64,000 nucleotides of DNA from Microbacteriaceae bacterium (GTDB taxonomy: Bacteria > Actinomycetota > Actinomycetes > Actinomycetales > Microbacteriaceae), in NCBI GenBank assembly GCA_004297935.1, contig SCRE01000021.1, positions 186,001 to 250,000 of the forward strand, read 5' to 3'. The translations under genes and the position numbers were made by a program. This document shows, piece after piece, positions 46,076 through 55,021 of the stretch. The notes under the pieces are model-generated. The model searched no databases. It saw only the letters and a list, made by a program, of their open reading frames with translations, and was not told the origin of the DNA. The number at the start of each line of letters is the position of its first letter. The stretch's first letter is position 1.

Positions 46076-47032
46076 ATGAGAGGCTACCTCTGGAAGCGAT
46101 CGGTTTTCGCCGTGGTCACGATCTTCGTGGCGATCTCGTTGAACTTCGTTCTCTTCCGGGTGCTGCCGGGCACCGCGGTCAGCCGAATCTCACGCGTTCC
46201 GAACGCGTCGCCGCAGTTGCAACACGCTCTTGCCGTGGAATTCGGCCTCGACAAGCCGCTGTGGCAGCAATACCTGCTGTATCTGCGCGAGCTTGTGCAT
46301 GGCAATCTCGGCGTGTCGTTCTCCAACCGGCAGCCGGTTCTGGGCAATCTGCTCGAGGCGTTCGGCAACACGATGCCGCTGGTGCTCACCGGCACCGTGA
46401 TCGCGGTGATCCTCGGAATCCTGACGGGCATCTACTCCGCGGTGCGCCGCGGCAGCTTCGGCGAGCAATTGTCGACGAACGCCGCCGTGGTGTTCTACGC
46501 GTTCCCGACCCAGTTCCTCGGCATGATGCTGTTGATCTTCTTCGCCGGGGTGCTCCCATCGGTCGGCATGAGCGATCCGTTCGCCGTCGGCCTGTCACCC
46601 GGTGAACAGTTCGCGGACTATCTGCGACATCTGATCCTGCCCGTCGCCACCCTGGTGTTGACGCTCTATGCAGAGAACACCCTGATCGTGCGATCGGCGA
46701 TGCTCGAGACGCTCGGCGAGGACTACATTCTCACGGCACGCGCCAAAGGACTCGCCCGGCTTCGGATCATCGTCTCGTATGCCTTCCGCAACGCGACCCT
46801 CCCGACCATCACGCAGGTGGCGCTCTCGCTCGGCACCATTGTGAGCGGGGCGATCCTGATCGAGGTGATCTTCTCCTGGCCCGGTATCGGGCGGGCACTC
46901 TACGACGCGGTGCTGCAGCGCGATTATCCGATGCTGCAGGGCGGTTTCCTGTTCATCACCGTCGTCGTCGTTCTCTGCAACTACGCCGCGGACCTGCTCT
47001 ACTACCGACTCGACCCCCGGCTGACACGGTGA
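46076..47032 (+). CDS. Oligopeptide ABC transporter permease (DppB-like)
   Basis: 318 residues. First helix VFAVVTIFVAISLNFVLFRVLPG, five more helices, and the EAA-type loop EDYILTARAKGLARLRIIV. GAGAGGAAACCGG upstream of the ATG. Starts the plus-strand operon of permeases and ATPase. Confidence 0.94.
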   Translation: MRGYLWKRSVFAVVTIFVAISLNFVLFRVLPGTAVSRISRVPNASPQLQHALAVEFGLDKPLWQQYLLYLRELVHGNLGVSFSNRQPVLGNLLEAFGNTMPLVLTGTVIAVILGILTGIYSAVRRGSFGEQLSTNAAVVFYAFPTQFLGMMLLIFFAGVLPSVGMSDPFAVGLSPGEQFADYLRHLILPVATLVLTLYAENTLIVRSAMLETLGEDYILTARAKGLARLRIIVSYAFRNATLPTITQVALSLGTIVSGAILIEVIFSWPGIGRALYDAVLQRDYPMLQGGFLFITVVVVLCNYAADLLYYRLDPRLTR

Positions 47033-47042
47033 GGAGCACCCG

Positions 47043-47990
47043 ATGACAACACCTGCGACACGCGCGAAGCGCACGAACTCGGCTCGCCGGTCGGCCTGGT
47101 GGAGCATGCTCCTGGCCTTGCGAAGCCGCAACGCGATCGTGGGCCTCGGCATCATCGGCGTGTTCCTGCTGCTGTCGGCTTTTTCCGGCCTCATCGAGCC
47201 GTACAGCACGACGACAGCGAGTTGCGGCGTGTTCGACCCCCCATCGGCCGCCCATTGGCTCGGCTGCGATGACGGTGGGATCGACGTGCTCAGCCTGGTT
47301 CTGCAAGGCGGTCAGGTCTCCATGTATGTCGGATTCACCGCTGCGGCCATGGCGGTCGGCATCGGTGCTGTTTTCGGCATCCTCTCCGGATACTTCGGCG
47401 GATGGGTCGACGGCGTGATCATGCGCGTCACCGACTACTTCATCGTCATTCCGCAGATCGTGCTCATGATCGTCGTCTCGACGGTGTGGGGCCCGAGCTT
47501 GAACCACGTCATCGTCGTGATCGGCGCCCTGATGTGGACGAGCACGGCCCGGGTGATCCGGGCGCAGGTCAAAACCCTGCGGGAGCGCGTCTACGTGCAG
47601 CGAGCCGAGTCCCTCGGGGCCGGAAACGGCTGGATCATCTGGAAGCACATCCTGCCCCAGCTCGGCCCGCTGCTGATCGCAAGCGCGGTCCTGGCCATCA
47701 CGGTCGCGATCTTCAACGAGACCGCGCTGGCCTTCCTCGGTCTGTCCGATCCGACCGCGACGACCTGGGGCACCATCATGGAGCACGCATTCGATCGCAA
47801 CGCGATCAGCACCGGCGCCTGGTGGGCCATCGTGCCCGCCGGCGTCTGCGTCGCGTTGCTGATCGTCGGCTGCTACCTGGTGGGCAATTCGATCGAGGAT
47901 GCCTTGAACCCGCGGTTGCGCAATTCCTATCTGTCGAAGAGCACCTGGCGACTCCGGGCGCTCGTCGGCCTCGGAAAGGATGCCCTCTGA
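47043..47990 (+). CDS. Oligopeptide ABC transporter permease (DppC-like)
   Basis: 315 residues with N-terminal helix NAIVGLGIIGVFLLLSAFSG, the DppC N-terminal OppC domain and EAA loop YVQRAESLGAGNGWIIWKHI. 10 bases after the DppB-like gene (GTGAGGAGCACCCG ribosome site). Its stop codon overlaps the start of the fused ATPase gene by one base. Confidence 0.94.
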   Translation: MTTPATRAKRTNSARRSAWWSMLLALRSRNAIVGLGIIGVFLLLSAFSGLIEPYSTTTASCGVFDPPSAAHWLGCDDGGIDVLSLVLQGGQVSMYVGFTAAAMAVGIGAVFGILSGYFGGWVDGVIMRVTDYFIVIPQIVLMIVVSTVWGPSLNHVIVVIGALMWTSTARVIRAQVKTLRERVYVQRAESLGAGNGWIIWKHILPQLGPLLIASAVLAITVAIFNETALAFLGLSDPTATTWGTIMEHAFDRNAISTGAWWAIVPAGVCVALLIVGCYLVGNSIEDALNPRLRNSYLSKSTWRLRALVGLGKDAL

Positions 47991-48034
47991 TGACAGACCC
48001 GGCGATGACAGACCCGGCGATGACGAACCCGGCC
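47990..48034. repeat. 15-bp tandem repeat, 3 copies, at start of the ATPase gene
   Basis: ATGACAGACCCGGCG twice, then a diverged third copy. Each unit carries its own ATG, so translation may start at any of three codons. Confidence 0.9.
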
Positions 48035-49681
48035 GCACCCGTGCTGGAGTTGCGCGACCTGAACGTATGGTTCGACACGAACACCAGCAGGCGTCACGCG
48101 AGCAGCAGCCACACGGTGAAAGGGCTCAACCTGTCGGTTCGACCTGGCGAGCGCGTCGGCCTCGTCGGCGAATCGGGCTGCGGCAAGACGACGACGATCC
48201 TGGCGGCCCTCGGACTGCTGCCCGCGTCGGCGAGCGTCGGGGGCGAAGTTCTGCTGAACGGGGAGAACATCATTGCGAACGGCGAGTCCAGCATCCGCTC
48301 GCACCGCTGGAACGACATCGCCATGGTGTTCCAGGGTGCGATGAGCGCGTTCAATCCGGTCAAGACCGTCGGCTGGCAGATCACCGAAGCGCTGCAACAG
48401 CACCGTTACGCGCAGGGCAAGGCCGCCGCAGCACGCGTGAGCGAGCTCCTTGAACTCGTCGGTCTGCCTGCCGAGACGGCGTTCCGGTTTCCACACCAAC
48501 TCTCCGGCGGCATGAAGCAGCGCGCGATCATCGCGATGGCGCTCTCCTGCGACCCGAAGGTTCTGCTCGCCGATGAGCCGACCACGGCGCTCGACGTCGT
48601 CGTGCAGGATCAGATTCTGCGCTTGCTCGTGCGCCTCTGCGATGAGCTGAATCTCGCGCTCATCCTGGTCACGCACGACCTCGGCGTCGTGGCCCAATCC
48701 TGCACGCGCGCAGCGGTGATGCTGGATGGCACGATCGTGGAGTCCGGTACGGTGGACGACCTGTATCGGCGGCCGCGACATCCGTACACCCGATCGCTGT
48801 TCGAGTCGACGCCGAGCCTCGACGGCGCCCGCGAATTCGTCGAGCCGGATCGGGCGCGACTTGAGGCCACTCCGCTTCTCGCGGTCGAAGGCCTGTGTGT
48901 GATCTATCCGAACAAGGGTTCACGGCGCGCGCGAGCTGCCGCACAGCATCCCGCGGTCGACGAGGTGAGTTTCACGGTCGACGAGGGTGATCTGGTCTCG
49001 CTGGTCGGCCAGTCCGGTTGCGGCAAGACCACCACGCTGCATAGCATCATGGGCCTGATCACGCCGACTGCCGGCTCGATCGCGATCAACGGCGCCGAGG
49101 TCGTCGGCCTCCCCCGCAAGCGGTGGCACGACCTGCGCCGCGAGGTCCAGATGATCTACCAAGACCCGTACGAGGCTCTCGATGTACGCTTCCGCGTTCA
49201 CGACACCGTCGAGGAGCCGTTGCTGATCCACCGAATCGGCGGCACTCGGCAGCAGCGCTCGGAGCTGGTGCGCCGGGCGCTGGCCGACGTCGGTCTGCCG
49301 CCGGAGCGCTTCGCCAACCGCTATCCGCATGAACTGTCGGGCGGGCAGCGTCAACGCGTTGCCATCGCCGCAAGCCTGGTGCTCCGACCGGCGCTCCTGC
49401 TCGCGGATGAGCCGGTGTCGATGCTCGACGTGTCGGTACGCACCGGCATCCTCGAATTGCTCGACCGCTTGCGCCGGGAACACCGGATGGGAATCCTGAT
49501 GATCACGCACGACCTGTCAACGGCCGCCACCTACTCCGATCGCATCGTCGTCATGAAGGATGGACGAGTCGTCGAGGACGGCACGCCGTGGCAGGTGATC
49601 CACGAACCGGAATCGGAGTACACGCGACGGCTGCTTGCGAGCGTGCCGAATCCGGATCCGCTGGCCCCGCGGGCAGCCTGA
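47990..49681 (+). CDS. Fused oligopeptide ABC transporter ATPase (DppD-DppF)
   Basis: 563 residues with two complete ATPase domains in one chain. First: Walker A GESGCGKTTT, LSGGMKQRAIIA, Walker B VLLADEP. Second: Walker A GQSGCGKTTT, LSGGQRQRVAIAA, Walker B LLLADEPVSMLD. Fusion of the D and F subunits is seen in many actinobacteria. The N-terminus starts with the repeat MTDPA-MTDPA-MTNPA from a 15-bp tandem repeat, so several ATGs are available as starts; ATG 47990 is used because it overlaps the DppC stop. Ends 20 bases before the convergent GntR gene. Confidence 0.94.
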   Translation: MTDPAMTDPAMTNPAAPVLELRDLNVWFDTNTSRRHASSSHTVKGLNLSVRPGERVGLVGESGCGKTTTILAALGLLPASASVGGEVLLNGENIIANGESSIRSHRWNDIAMVFQGAMSAFNPVKTVGWQITEALQQHRYAQGKAAAARVSELLELVGLPAETAFRFPHQLSGGMKQRAIIAMALSCDPKVLLADEPTTALDVVVQDQILRLLVRLCDELNLALILVTHDLGVVAQSCTRAAVMLDGTIVESGTVDDLYRRPRHPYTRSLFESTPSLDGAREFVEPDRARLEATPLLAVEGLCVIYPNKGSRRARAAAQHPAVDEVSFTVDEGDLVSLVGQSGCGKTTTLHSIMGLITPTAGSIAINGAEVVGLPRKRWHDLRREVQMIYQDPYEALDVRFRVHDTVEEPLLIHRIGGTRQQRSELVRRALADVGLPPERFANRYPHELSGGQRQRVAIAASLVLRPALLLADEPVSMLDVSVRTGILELLDRLRREHRMGILMITHDLSTAATYSDRIVVMKDGRVVEDGTPWQVIHEPESEYTRRLLASVPNPDPLAPRAA

Positions 49682-49701
49682 GCGGGCGAGCGTCCGCTGA
49701 C

Positions 49702-50547
49702 TCAACCCGCCCGTGACGCGCCGAGCGGCTTGATCGACCAGCCGCCACCACCGCTGGGGCGCAGCAGTTTGGGGCTGCCCGTACCCGCGGTGTAGAAGAC
49801 GAATTCGTGTGCGGGGTAGGTCTGCTGATAGCAGTCGAAGGCAACACCACCCGGCGCGAAACTGACGCCGCGAATCCGCACAACGGTGTCACTCGCCTTC
49901 ACCGCGAGCTGTTCCCGCTCCCAGGAATTGGGGTGGTCGACTTCAAGCGACTGTTCGACGAAGTCGTCGGAGAGGCCGTAGTGCTCTTTCAGATAGCCAT
50001 ACAGCGAGCCGCCGCCCGCCAGATAGTCTTCGTCGATCGCCGGCACGGCGCTCAGCGGCAGGACTGCGCGCTCCAGTACTTTCGGCACGGAGCCGAGCAC
50101 ACGAAGCCGGCTGATCTCCCAAACGGGCTGCCCCGCCTCGATCCCGAGTGCTTCGGCATGGTTGGCGCTGGGCAGCCCGACGGCGACGCCGAGGAGTTCT
50201 GTCGTCAGCACGGTATCGGCATCCGTGCCGCTCATGGTCTCCAGGAGCGCACCGGGGCGGGCCGGTTCGCTGACGATCCGCTGCGGCGCGACGAAGGTGC
50301 CGACGCCCTGGTGTCGCACGATCCGCCCGACATGCGCGAGTTCGTCGAGCGCACGGCGAACGGAGATGACACTGACGCCGGCCTGCTGGGCCAATTCGGA
50401 CGTGCTGGGCAGCTTGTCGCCCTCACGCAGATCATTCTCGTCGATGATCTGAAGCACCAGGTCGTACACCCGCTGATAGCGCAGGGCACGACCTTTCCCG
50501 CTGCCCGTCGTCGCTCTGCCTGCACCCATTGGTGGCGATGCGCTCAC
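49702..50547 (-). CDS. GntR-family regulator (HutC/UTRA subfamily)
   Basis: 281 residues. N-terminal winged helix (QRVYDLVLQIIDENDLREGD, LPSTSELAQQAGVSVISVRR) and C-terminal UTRA ligand-binding domain (GQPVWEISRLRVLGS, FVEQSLEVDHPN). The UTRA domain binds a small effector, commonly a sugar phosphate or amino acid derivative. GGAGGA precedes the GTG start. Located between the peptide-transport cluster and the kinase/aminotransferase fusion; the candidate operators at 42699 and 46026 would be its sites. Confidence 0.92.
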   Translation of the reverse strand: MSASPPMGAGRATTGSGKGRALRYQRVYDLVLQIIDENDLREGDKLPSTSELAQQAGVSVISVRRALDELAHVGRIVRHQGVGTFVAPQRIVSEPARPGALLETMSGTDADTVLTTELLGVAVGLPSANHAEALGIEAGQPVWEISRLRVLGSVPKVLERAVLPLSAVPAIDEDYLAGGGSLYGYLKEHYGLSDDFVEQSLEVDHPNSWEREQLAVKASDTVVRIRGVSFAPGGVAFDCYQQTYPAHEFVFYTAGTGSPKLLRPSGGGGWSIKPLGASRAG

Positions 50548-50637
50548 GATTCCTCCGACACGCTTGATCGCCGCTGACGCGCGGCCGGCGGTGACTGCCG
50601 AATGTCCGACACTGTCAGCGTAGCGAGTTTCCGTCCG

Positions 50638-53600
50638 TCACCAACCCTCTGCCAGCACCCGCTCCAGCGCGTCGGCGAAGAAATCGGCACCGGCCAGCGA
50701 CAGGCACAGCGGGGGTTTGATCTTCAGCACGTTCTGCCGCTCCGACGTCGCCTGCATGATGACACCGAGTTCGAGCAGGCGTTCGCAGATCGCCGCGGTC
50801 TCCGCAGCGGCCGGCTCACGCGTCACGGGATCGCGCACCAGTTCGACTCCGAGGTAGAGGCCGAGGCCGTGCACGGCGCCGACGAATACCGAAGGCCCGT
50901 GCGGATGCCGCGTGGCCGTCGGCGCGGAGATCAACGACTCGAGGCGCTTCCGCAGGTGCGCACCGACAACACGGGCGTTCTCCTGCAGCTGTTCGTCACG
51001 CATCACGTCGAGCACGGCCAGTCCGGCGACACAGCTGACCGGGCTCCCCCCTGCCGACGAGAAGAAGTGGCCTTCGCGCGCCAGAGATTCGGCGATCTCC
51101 CGCCGGGTGATCACGGCGCCGAGCGGGTAGCCGTTGCCCATCGCCTTGGCGATGGTGATGATGTCGGGCACCACCCCCTGCTGTTGCACGCCCCAGAAGA
51201 ACTCACCGAGCCGACCGTAACCGACCTGCACCTCGTCCGCGATGCACAGGCCGCCTCGTGCTCGAACGGCCCGATAGGCACCGGAGAGATAACCGTCGGG
51301 CAGCAGTACCCCGCCGGCATTGCCGAGCACGGGCTCGCAGATGAAGGCGGCGATGCCGTGTCCCTGGTCGCCGGGCGAGGCATCCGCCGAATCTGCGCCA
51401 ACGGCCTCCAACTCTCGCACGAGGTCCGCCAGGTACTGCTCCCCGGCGGATGCACCGCGGTGCGGCCCACGGTAGGTGTTCGGTGCGTCAACCAGCCGCA
51501 CCCAGTCTGGACGGTTCTTCAGCGCGTTCGGATTGTCGTAGGCGGAGGTGCTGACCGCATCCGACGCCATCGTCCAACCGTGATACGCCTCCCGCAGCGC
51601 GAGAACCGTATCGCGCCCCGTATGCACCCGTGCCAGGTGCAGCGCCAGATCGACGGCCTCGCTGCCGCTGTTGACCAGCAGCACCGTGTCAAGAGACGGG
51701 TCGGGCGCCAGCGCCACGATCCGTTCGCTCAGATCGGCGAGCGCCCGGTAGAGAAACCGCGAGTTCGTGTTGAGCAGCGCCAGCTGGTCGGCAACCGCAC
51801 GAGTCAGCCTGGGGTGACTGTGCCCGATCGCCGACACATTGTTCACCATGTCGAGATAGACGCGCCCGTCGACACCGATCAGGAACTCGCGCCAACCGCG
51901 CTCGAACTGCGGCGGATGCTCGTAGTACTTCTCCTGCGCTCCGGCCAGGATGCGGCTGCGCCGCTCAGCCTCGCGAACGGCATCGAACGGGCGAGGCGTA
52001 GGCCGCAACCCGAGCAGCGCGGCCGGGTCCGGTGCCAGCACCGACCAGGCTGCGGCCTCGGCCGGAGTCGCGAACAGCGGCACGGTCGCCTGCCGCCCGA
52101 GCGGATGGCGCTGCACCCGCACGCGGCCGGTTGTCACGGCACCGGCGGCGGCTCGCGGGCTCACCACGCCGAGGATCTCACCCGCGCGAACCGCCTCGCC
52201 GACCGCACGGCGCGTCGCTACCCCGCTCAACGTCAGCACGTCACTGCCGGTGGCCAGCACGAGCGCGTCGACGCCGACGCCCACCACCTGCGCATCGGTC
52301 GGCGCCCGGAGCTCCGCACCGGCTGCGGTGAAGAGCTCGGTGACGAGCGCATAGGTCGCGGACTCGGTCGCCGAGCACGCGCGGCTGCGCGTCAGCCGGT
52401 ACTGCCCGTATGGGGCGATCGCCACCACGTGCGTCTCGAGGGCGCGCTGCACGATGCGCCACTCGACATCCGGTTCGCTCCAGCGGCCGTCATCGAGCGC
52501 ATGACTGGTGACCGAGAAGTCGAGAATCGCGGCACTGTCGAGCCCTGCCAACAATGGAACCGGCACCGATGCGGCATCCGCAGAGTACGCATCCGCCGAG
52601 CTCGAGACCGCAACTCGTGGCTCGCGTCCCAGCGCCACGCGGATGGCGACCTCCGCCTGCTCCCAGCTGATGCCGTTCGCCGATTCGAACACAATCCACT
52701 CGGCGCCCATGCGCTCTTCGGCATAGTCGTTGCCGGTCTCGAGCGCGGTCTGGTGCTCGCCGCTGACCACGAGCACGGCACCGCGCAGCACGACGAGCGG
52801 CCAGAGGGCGGTGATCTCCGCATCCGTCAGCGCAACCACACGGTCGAACTGCCGAATCGCCTCGAGTGCGGCCAACGGCTCACCCGGGCTGTGCGGCAGG
52901 ATCGAGGACACCGTCACGGCAAGCTCGGCGACCAGCCAGCCGAGCGCGAGGTCGCCGAAGTCGATCACGCCGTCCGGCGCGAGGCGCCCGTCTTCGGCGC
53001 GCGTGCACACCACGTTGTCGTCGGTGATGTCGCCGTGGATGGTTTGCAGGCGCAGCGCATCCGCGACCGTCGCAACACGGTCGCGGGCACCGGCGGCGGC
53101 CGCAGCGATCATGTCGCGCTTGGACGCATCCGTCACCGACCCGATCAGCCGATCGATGACGCGCCCGGCATTGCGCAGGTCCCACTGCAGGCTTCGATCC
53201 AGTGCGGCGCCGGCGGACACAGCGGTCTTACTGCCCCGAAAGTCGCTGAGCCCGCGCGCAATCGTCGCGGAAATGCGGCCCAGCGACCCGACGACCGCCG
53301 GGCTGAGATACCGGGTATCGACCAGTGATCGCCCGGGCACGAAGGTGAACATCCGTACCGAGAACGTATCGTCCGTCGAACCGGACCGCGGGCGCCAGAA
53401 CTGCTGCACTGCGCCGTCGCGACCGCGCACCGGCTGCGGAATCCGCAGCCCGGCCCCCTGCAGATGCTCCATCGCGGCCGCCTGCGCAGCAAGCTCTTCA
53501 GCGGAGAAGGCCGCGTTGTCGATCTTGAGCAGATAGCTCAGGCGTGCTTCATCGTCGGCGTCGCTGCCGCCGGCCGTATCGCCGACATCGCCCGAATCGA

Positions 53601-53739
53601 TCCGGAAGTTCCGGTCCTGCTGACTGCCCAATTCGTGTGCCGTGCCGACGAGACCGAACAGTTCGGCCGCGAGCTCTTCGGCCTGTGCCACAGTCACATC
53701 CGGCCGGATCAGCTCGCGCCCGGCAAAGAAATCAAACAT
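50638..53739 (-). CDS. Fusion: APH-type kinase, degenerate M23-like domain, class III aminotransferase-fold enzyme
   Basis: 1033 residues from ATG 53739. Residues 1-330: aminoglycoside-phosphotransferase fold with catalytic loop HGDITDDN (235-242) and metal site VIDFGD (258-263). About 450-570: a short beta domain like the M23 peptidase insertion of related fusions, but no HxH or HxxxD zinc ligands can be seen. About 600-1033: class III PLP fold with VNSGSEAVDLALHLAR, AYHGWTMASD, DEVQVGYGRLG and PLP Lys in IITIAKAMGNGYPLGA. In animals the same two activities are separate: hydroxylysine kinase and the 5-phosphohydroxylysine or ethanolamine-phosphate phospho-lyases. The expected activity is phosphorylation of an amino alcohol followed by phosphate elimination to an aldehyde. 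A half-site CTTAGTGTACG (53759) lies just upstream. Confidence 0.85.
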   Translation of the reverse strand: MFDFFAGRELIRPDVTVAQAEELAAELFGLVGTAHELGSQQDRNFRIDSGDVGDTAGGSDADDEARLSYLLKIDNAAFSAEELAAQAAAMEHLQGAGLRIPQPVRGRDGAVQQFWRPRSGSTDDTFSVRMFTFVPGRSLVDTRYLSPAVVGSLGRISATIARGLSDFRGSKTAVSAGAALDRSLQWDLRNAGRVIDRLIGSVTDASKRDMIAAAAAGARDRVATVADALRLQTIHGDITDDNVVCTRAEDGRLAPDGVIDFGDLALGWLVAELAVTVSSILPHSPGEPLAALEAIRQFDRVVALTDAEITALWPLVVLRGAVLVVSGEHQTALETGNDYAEERMGAEWIVFESANGISWEQAEVAIRVALGREPRVAVSSSADAYSADAASVPVPLLAGLDSAAILDFSVTSHALDDGRWSEPDVEWRIVQRALETHVVAIAPYGQYRLTRSRACSATESATYALVTELFTAAGAELRAPTDAQVVGVGVDALVLATGSDVLTLSGVATRRAVGEAVRAGEILGVVSPRAAAGAVTTGRVRVQRHPLGRQATVPLFATPAEAAAWSVLAPDPAALLGLRPTPRPFDAVREAERRSRILAGAQEKYYEHPPQFERGWREFLIGVDGRVYLDMVNNVSAIGHSHPRLTRAVADQLALLNTNSRFLYRALADLSERIVALAPDPSLDTVLLVNSGSEAVDLALHLARVHTGRDTVLALREAYHGWTMASDAVSTSAYDNPNALKNRPDWVRLVDAPNTYRGPHRGASAGEQYLADLVRELEAVGADSADASPGDQGHGIAAFICEPVLGNAGGVLLPDGYLSGAYRAVRARGGLCIADEVQVGYGRLGEFFWGVQQQGVVPDIITIAKAMGNGYPLGAVITRREIAESLAREGHFFSSAGGSPVSCVAGLAVLDVMRDEQLQENARVVGAHLRKRLESLISAPTATRHPHGPSVFVGAVHGLGLYLGVELVRDPVTREPAAAETAAICERLLELGVIMQATSERQNVLKIKPPLCLSLAGADFFADALERVLAEGW

Positions 53740-53813
53740 CACAGTGCGCCTTCCTGGGCTTAGTGTACGTATGCGGCGAACCACCCGCCGCCGGCGAGCG
53801 CAACGCACACGTT

Positions 53814-54203
53814 TCAGTTGCGCATCGCACGAGTCGCTTGGGCGATTTCGAGGAGCGCGTCCATTGCCCTGCCTGCCCTGGTCCTTTTCTCATGCGAGAC
53901 CGCAAGAGTGCTGTATCCCGCAAGTGTCTTCATCGAGAGCAGTGCGTCAAGCTGAACGGATAGCTTCCTGTTCACCTGTGCAAGAGCTTTGACGGCTTGG
54001 GTGTGATCGTCGCCCTGCACGTAGTATCCGAGATTGCGCAGGCAGATCACGTCGGACGAGGCTATTCCCGAGAGTACGCACAGCGTCACGTACACTTCGG
54101 CATAGTCCGAATCCCCTTCGAGGAGTTCCGCTGCTGCCGCGAACTGCTCGGCCCGTTGCAATCGGGCGACCCGGTCTGGCTCACCGGCACGCTTGATCTT
54201 CAT
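53814..54203 (-). CDS. Small helical protein, partner of MNT nucleotidyltransferase (HEPN-like?)
   Basis: 129 residues, predicted all-helical, basic at both ends (MKIKRAGEPDRVARLQRAEQ ... RAGRAMDALLEIAQATRAMRN). Its ATG overlaps the TGA of the upstream nucleotidyltransferase gene, the typical order and coupling of MNT-HEPN toxin-antitoxin pairs. The HEPN catalytic RxxxxxH motif is not evident, so HEPN membership rests on context and length only. It sits inside a catabolic gene run on the same strand, 75 bases before the fusion gene. Confidence 0.6.
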   Translation of the reverse strand: MKIKRAGEPDRVARLQRAEQFAAAAELLEGDSDYAEVYVTLCVLSGIASSDVICLRNLGYYVQGDDHTQAVKALAQVNRKLSVQLDALLSMKTLAGYSTLAVSHEKRTRAGRAMDALLEIAQATRAMRN

Positions 54204-54829
54204 CGGCTTACGGGTGTCTGGTGAATTGTGCGCCGGAACCAACGCGGCTCACCAATGAGGGGGCGACCCTCCGCCGCGATCGAGGCGAGAACGGGGTCGC
54301 TGTTCGCCATGCCTACAATCTCGAGCTGAGCATAAGTCAGCGGTCGAGTGTCGTTGCCAGTCCACGCCCTGACGCGAGTCGCGAGATCAGAAGTTTGAGC
54401 CTGGAATGTATCGTCATTGGCATCGTTCGGCCGGATGAGAACAATATCAATGTCGCTGGAAACGCTCATATCCCCGCGCGCGGCCGAACCGAAGATGGCA
54501 ACGTAGAGCGGTGCCTCCACCCAGTCGGCGATGGCGTTCCGGATGCGCTGGTGGAGCGTATCCTCGAGGCCTGCGAGGGCGATGATGGCTGGCGCTGCCA
54601 CGTGCTCGCGGTTCAACTGGTATCCGTGGGTGCGCCCGGAGAGCATGTCTGTAACGCTGCCCTGCGTTACGAGTCGTCGCACAGACTTGCGGATGCCCGC
54701 AGCAGAGCGTCCCGGAATCAGCAGCTGGAGATCGCCAACGGTGAATGCGGACTCGACCCTGGCAAGCACGGCCAGGATCTCTCCATCGACCCCGGCCGAG
54801 ACTGTGGCAAAGGGGTGCTGTATTTGCAT
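54200..54829 (-). CDS. Minimal nucleotidyltransferase with N-terminal winged helix
   Basis: 209 residues from ATG 54829 (CGGAGGTGGCG upstream). Residues about 15-75 look like a winged helix (LQLLIPGRSAAGIRKSVRRL); about 95-130 contain the MNT signature IFGSAARGDMSVSSDIDIVLI, i.e. GSxxRG...SDxD. In MNT-HEPN systems the nucleotidyltransferase AMPylates and silences the HEPN toxin; the added winged helix could make it the autorepressor too. Upstream, an AT-rich stretch with TATACT at about 54852-54857 may be its promoter. Confidence 0.8.
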   Translation of the reverse strand: MQIQHPFATVSAGVDGEILAVLARVESAFTVGDLQLLIPGRSAAGIRKSVRRLVTQGSVTDMLSGRTHGYQLNREHVAAPAIIALAGLEDTLHQRIRNAIADWVEAPLYVAIFGSAARGDMSVSSDIDIVLIRPNDANDDTFQAQTSDLATRVRAWTGNDTRPLTYAQLEIVGMANSDPVLASIAAEGRPLIGEPRWFRRTIHQTPVSR

Positions 54830-55021
54830 CGCCACCTCCGGTATCAAAACCACTTTAGTATAGATATCAGCACTTAAGTTGTTCGCGTTGCAGTGCAAGC
54901 ACAGCGGACAGCGGGCAGTACGCATTTTGCGCACCGGAAACCGGCAACGGGCAGTCGGCGACGAGCACGCAACCGGCGAACTGCGGCCTCGCCATGCTCA
55001 ACCGGCTCGATGGGGCCCGAC

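Noticed and set aside
50602-53328. Plus-strand open frame of 908 codons
   Set aside because: It is the antisense shadow of the kinase/aminotransferase fusion; its translation is rich in Arg, Gly and His with no domain pattern, as expected from high-GC third positions.
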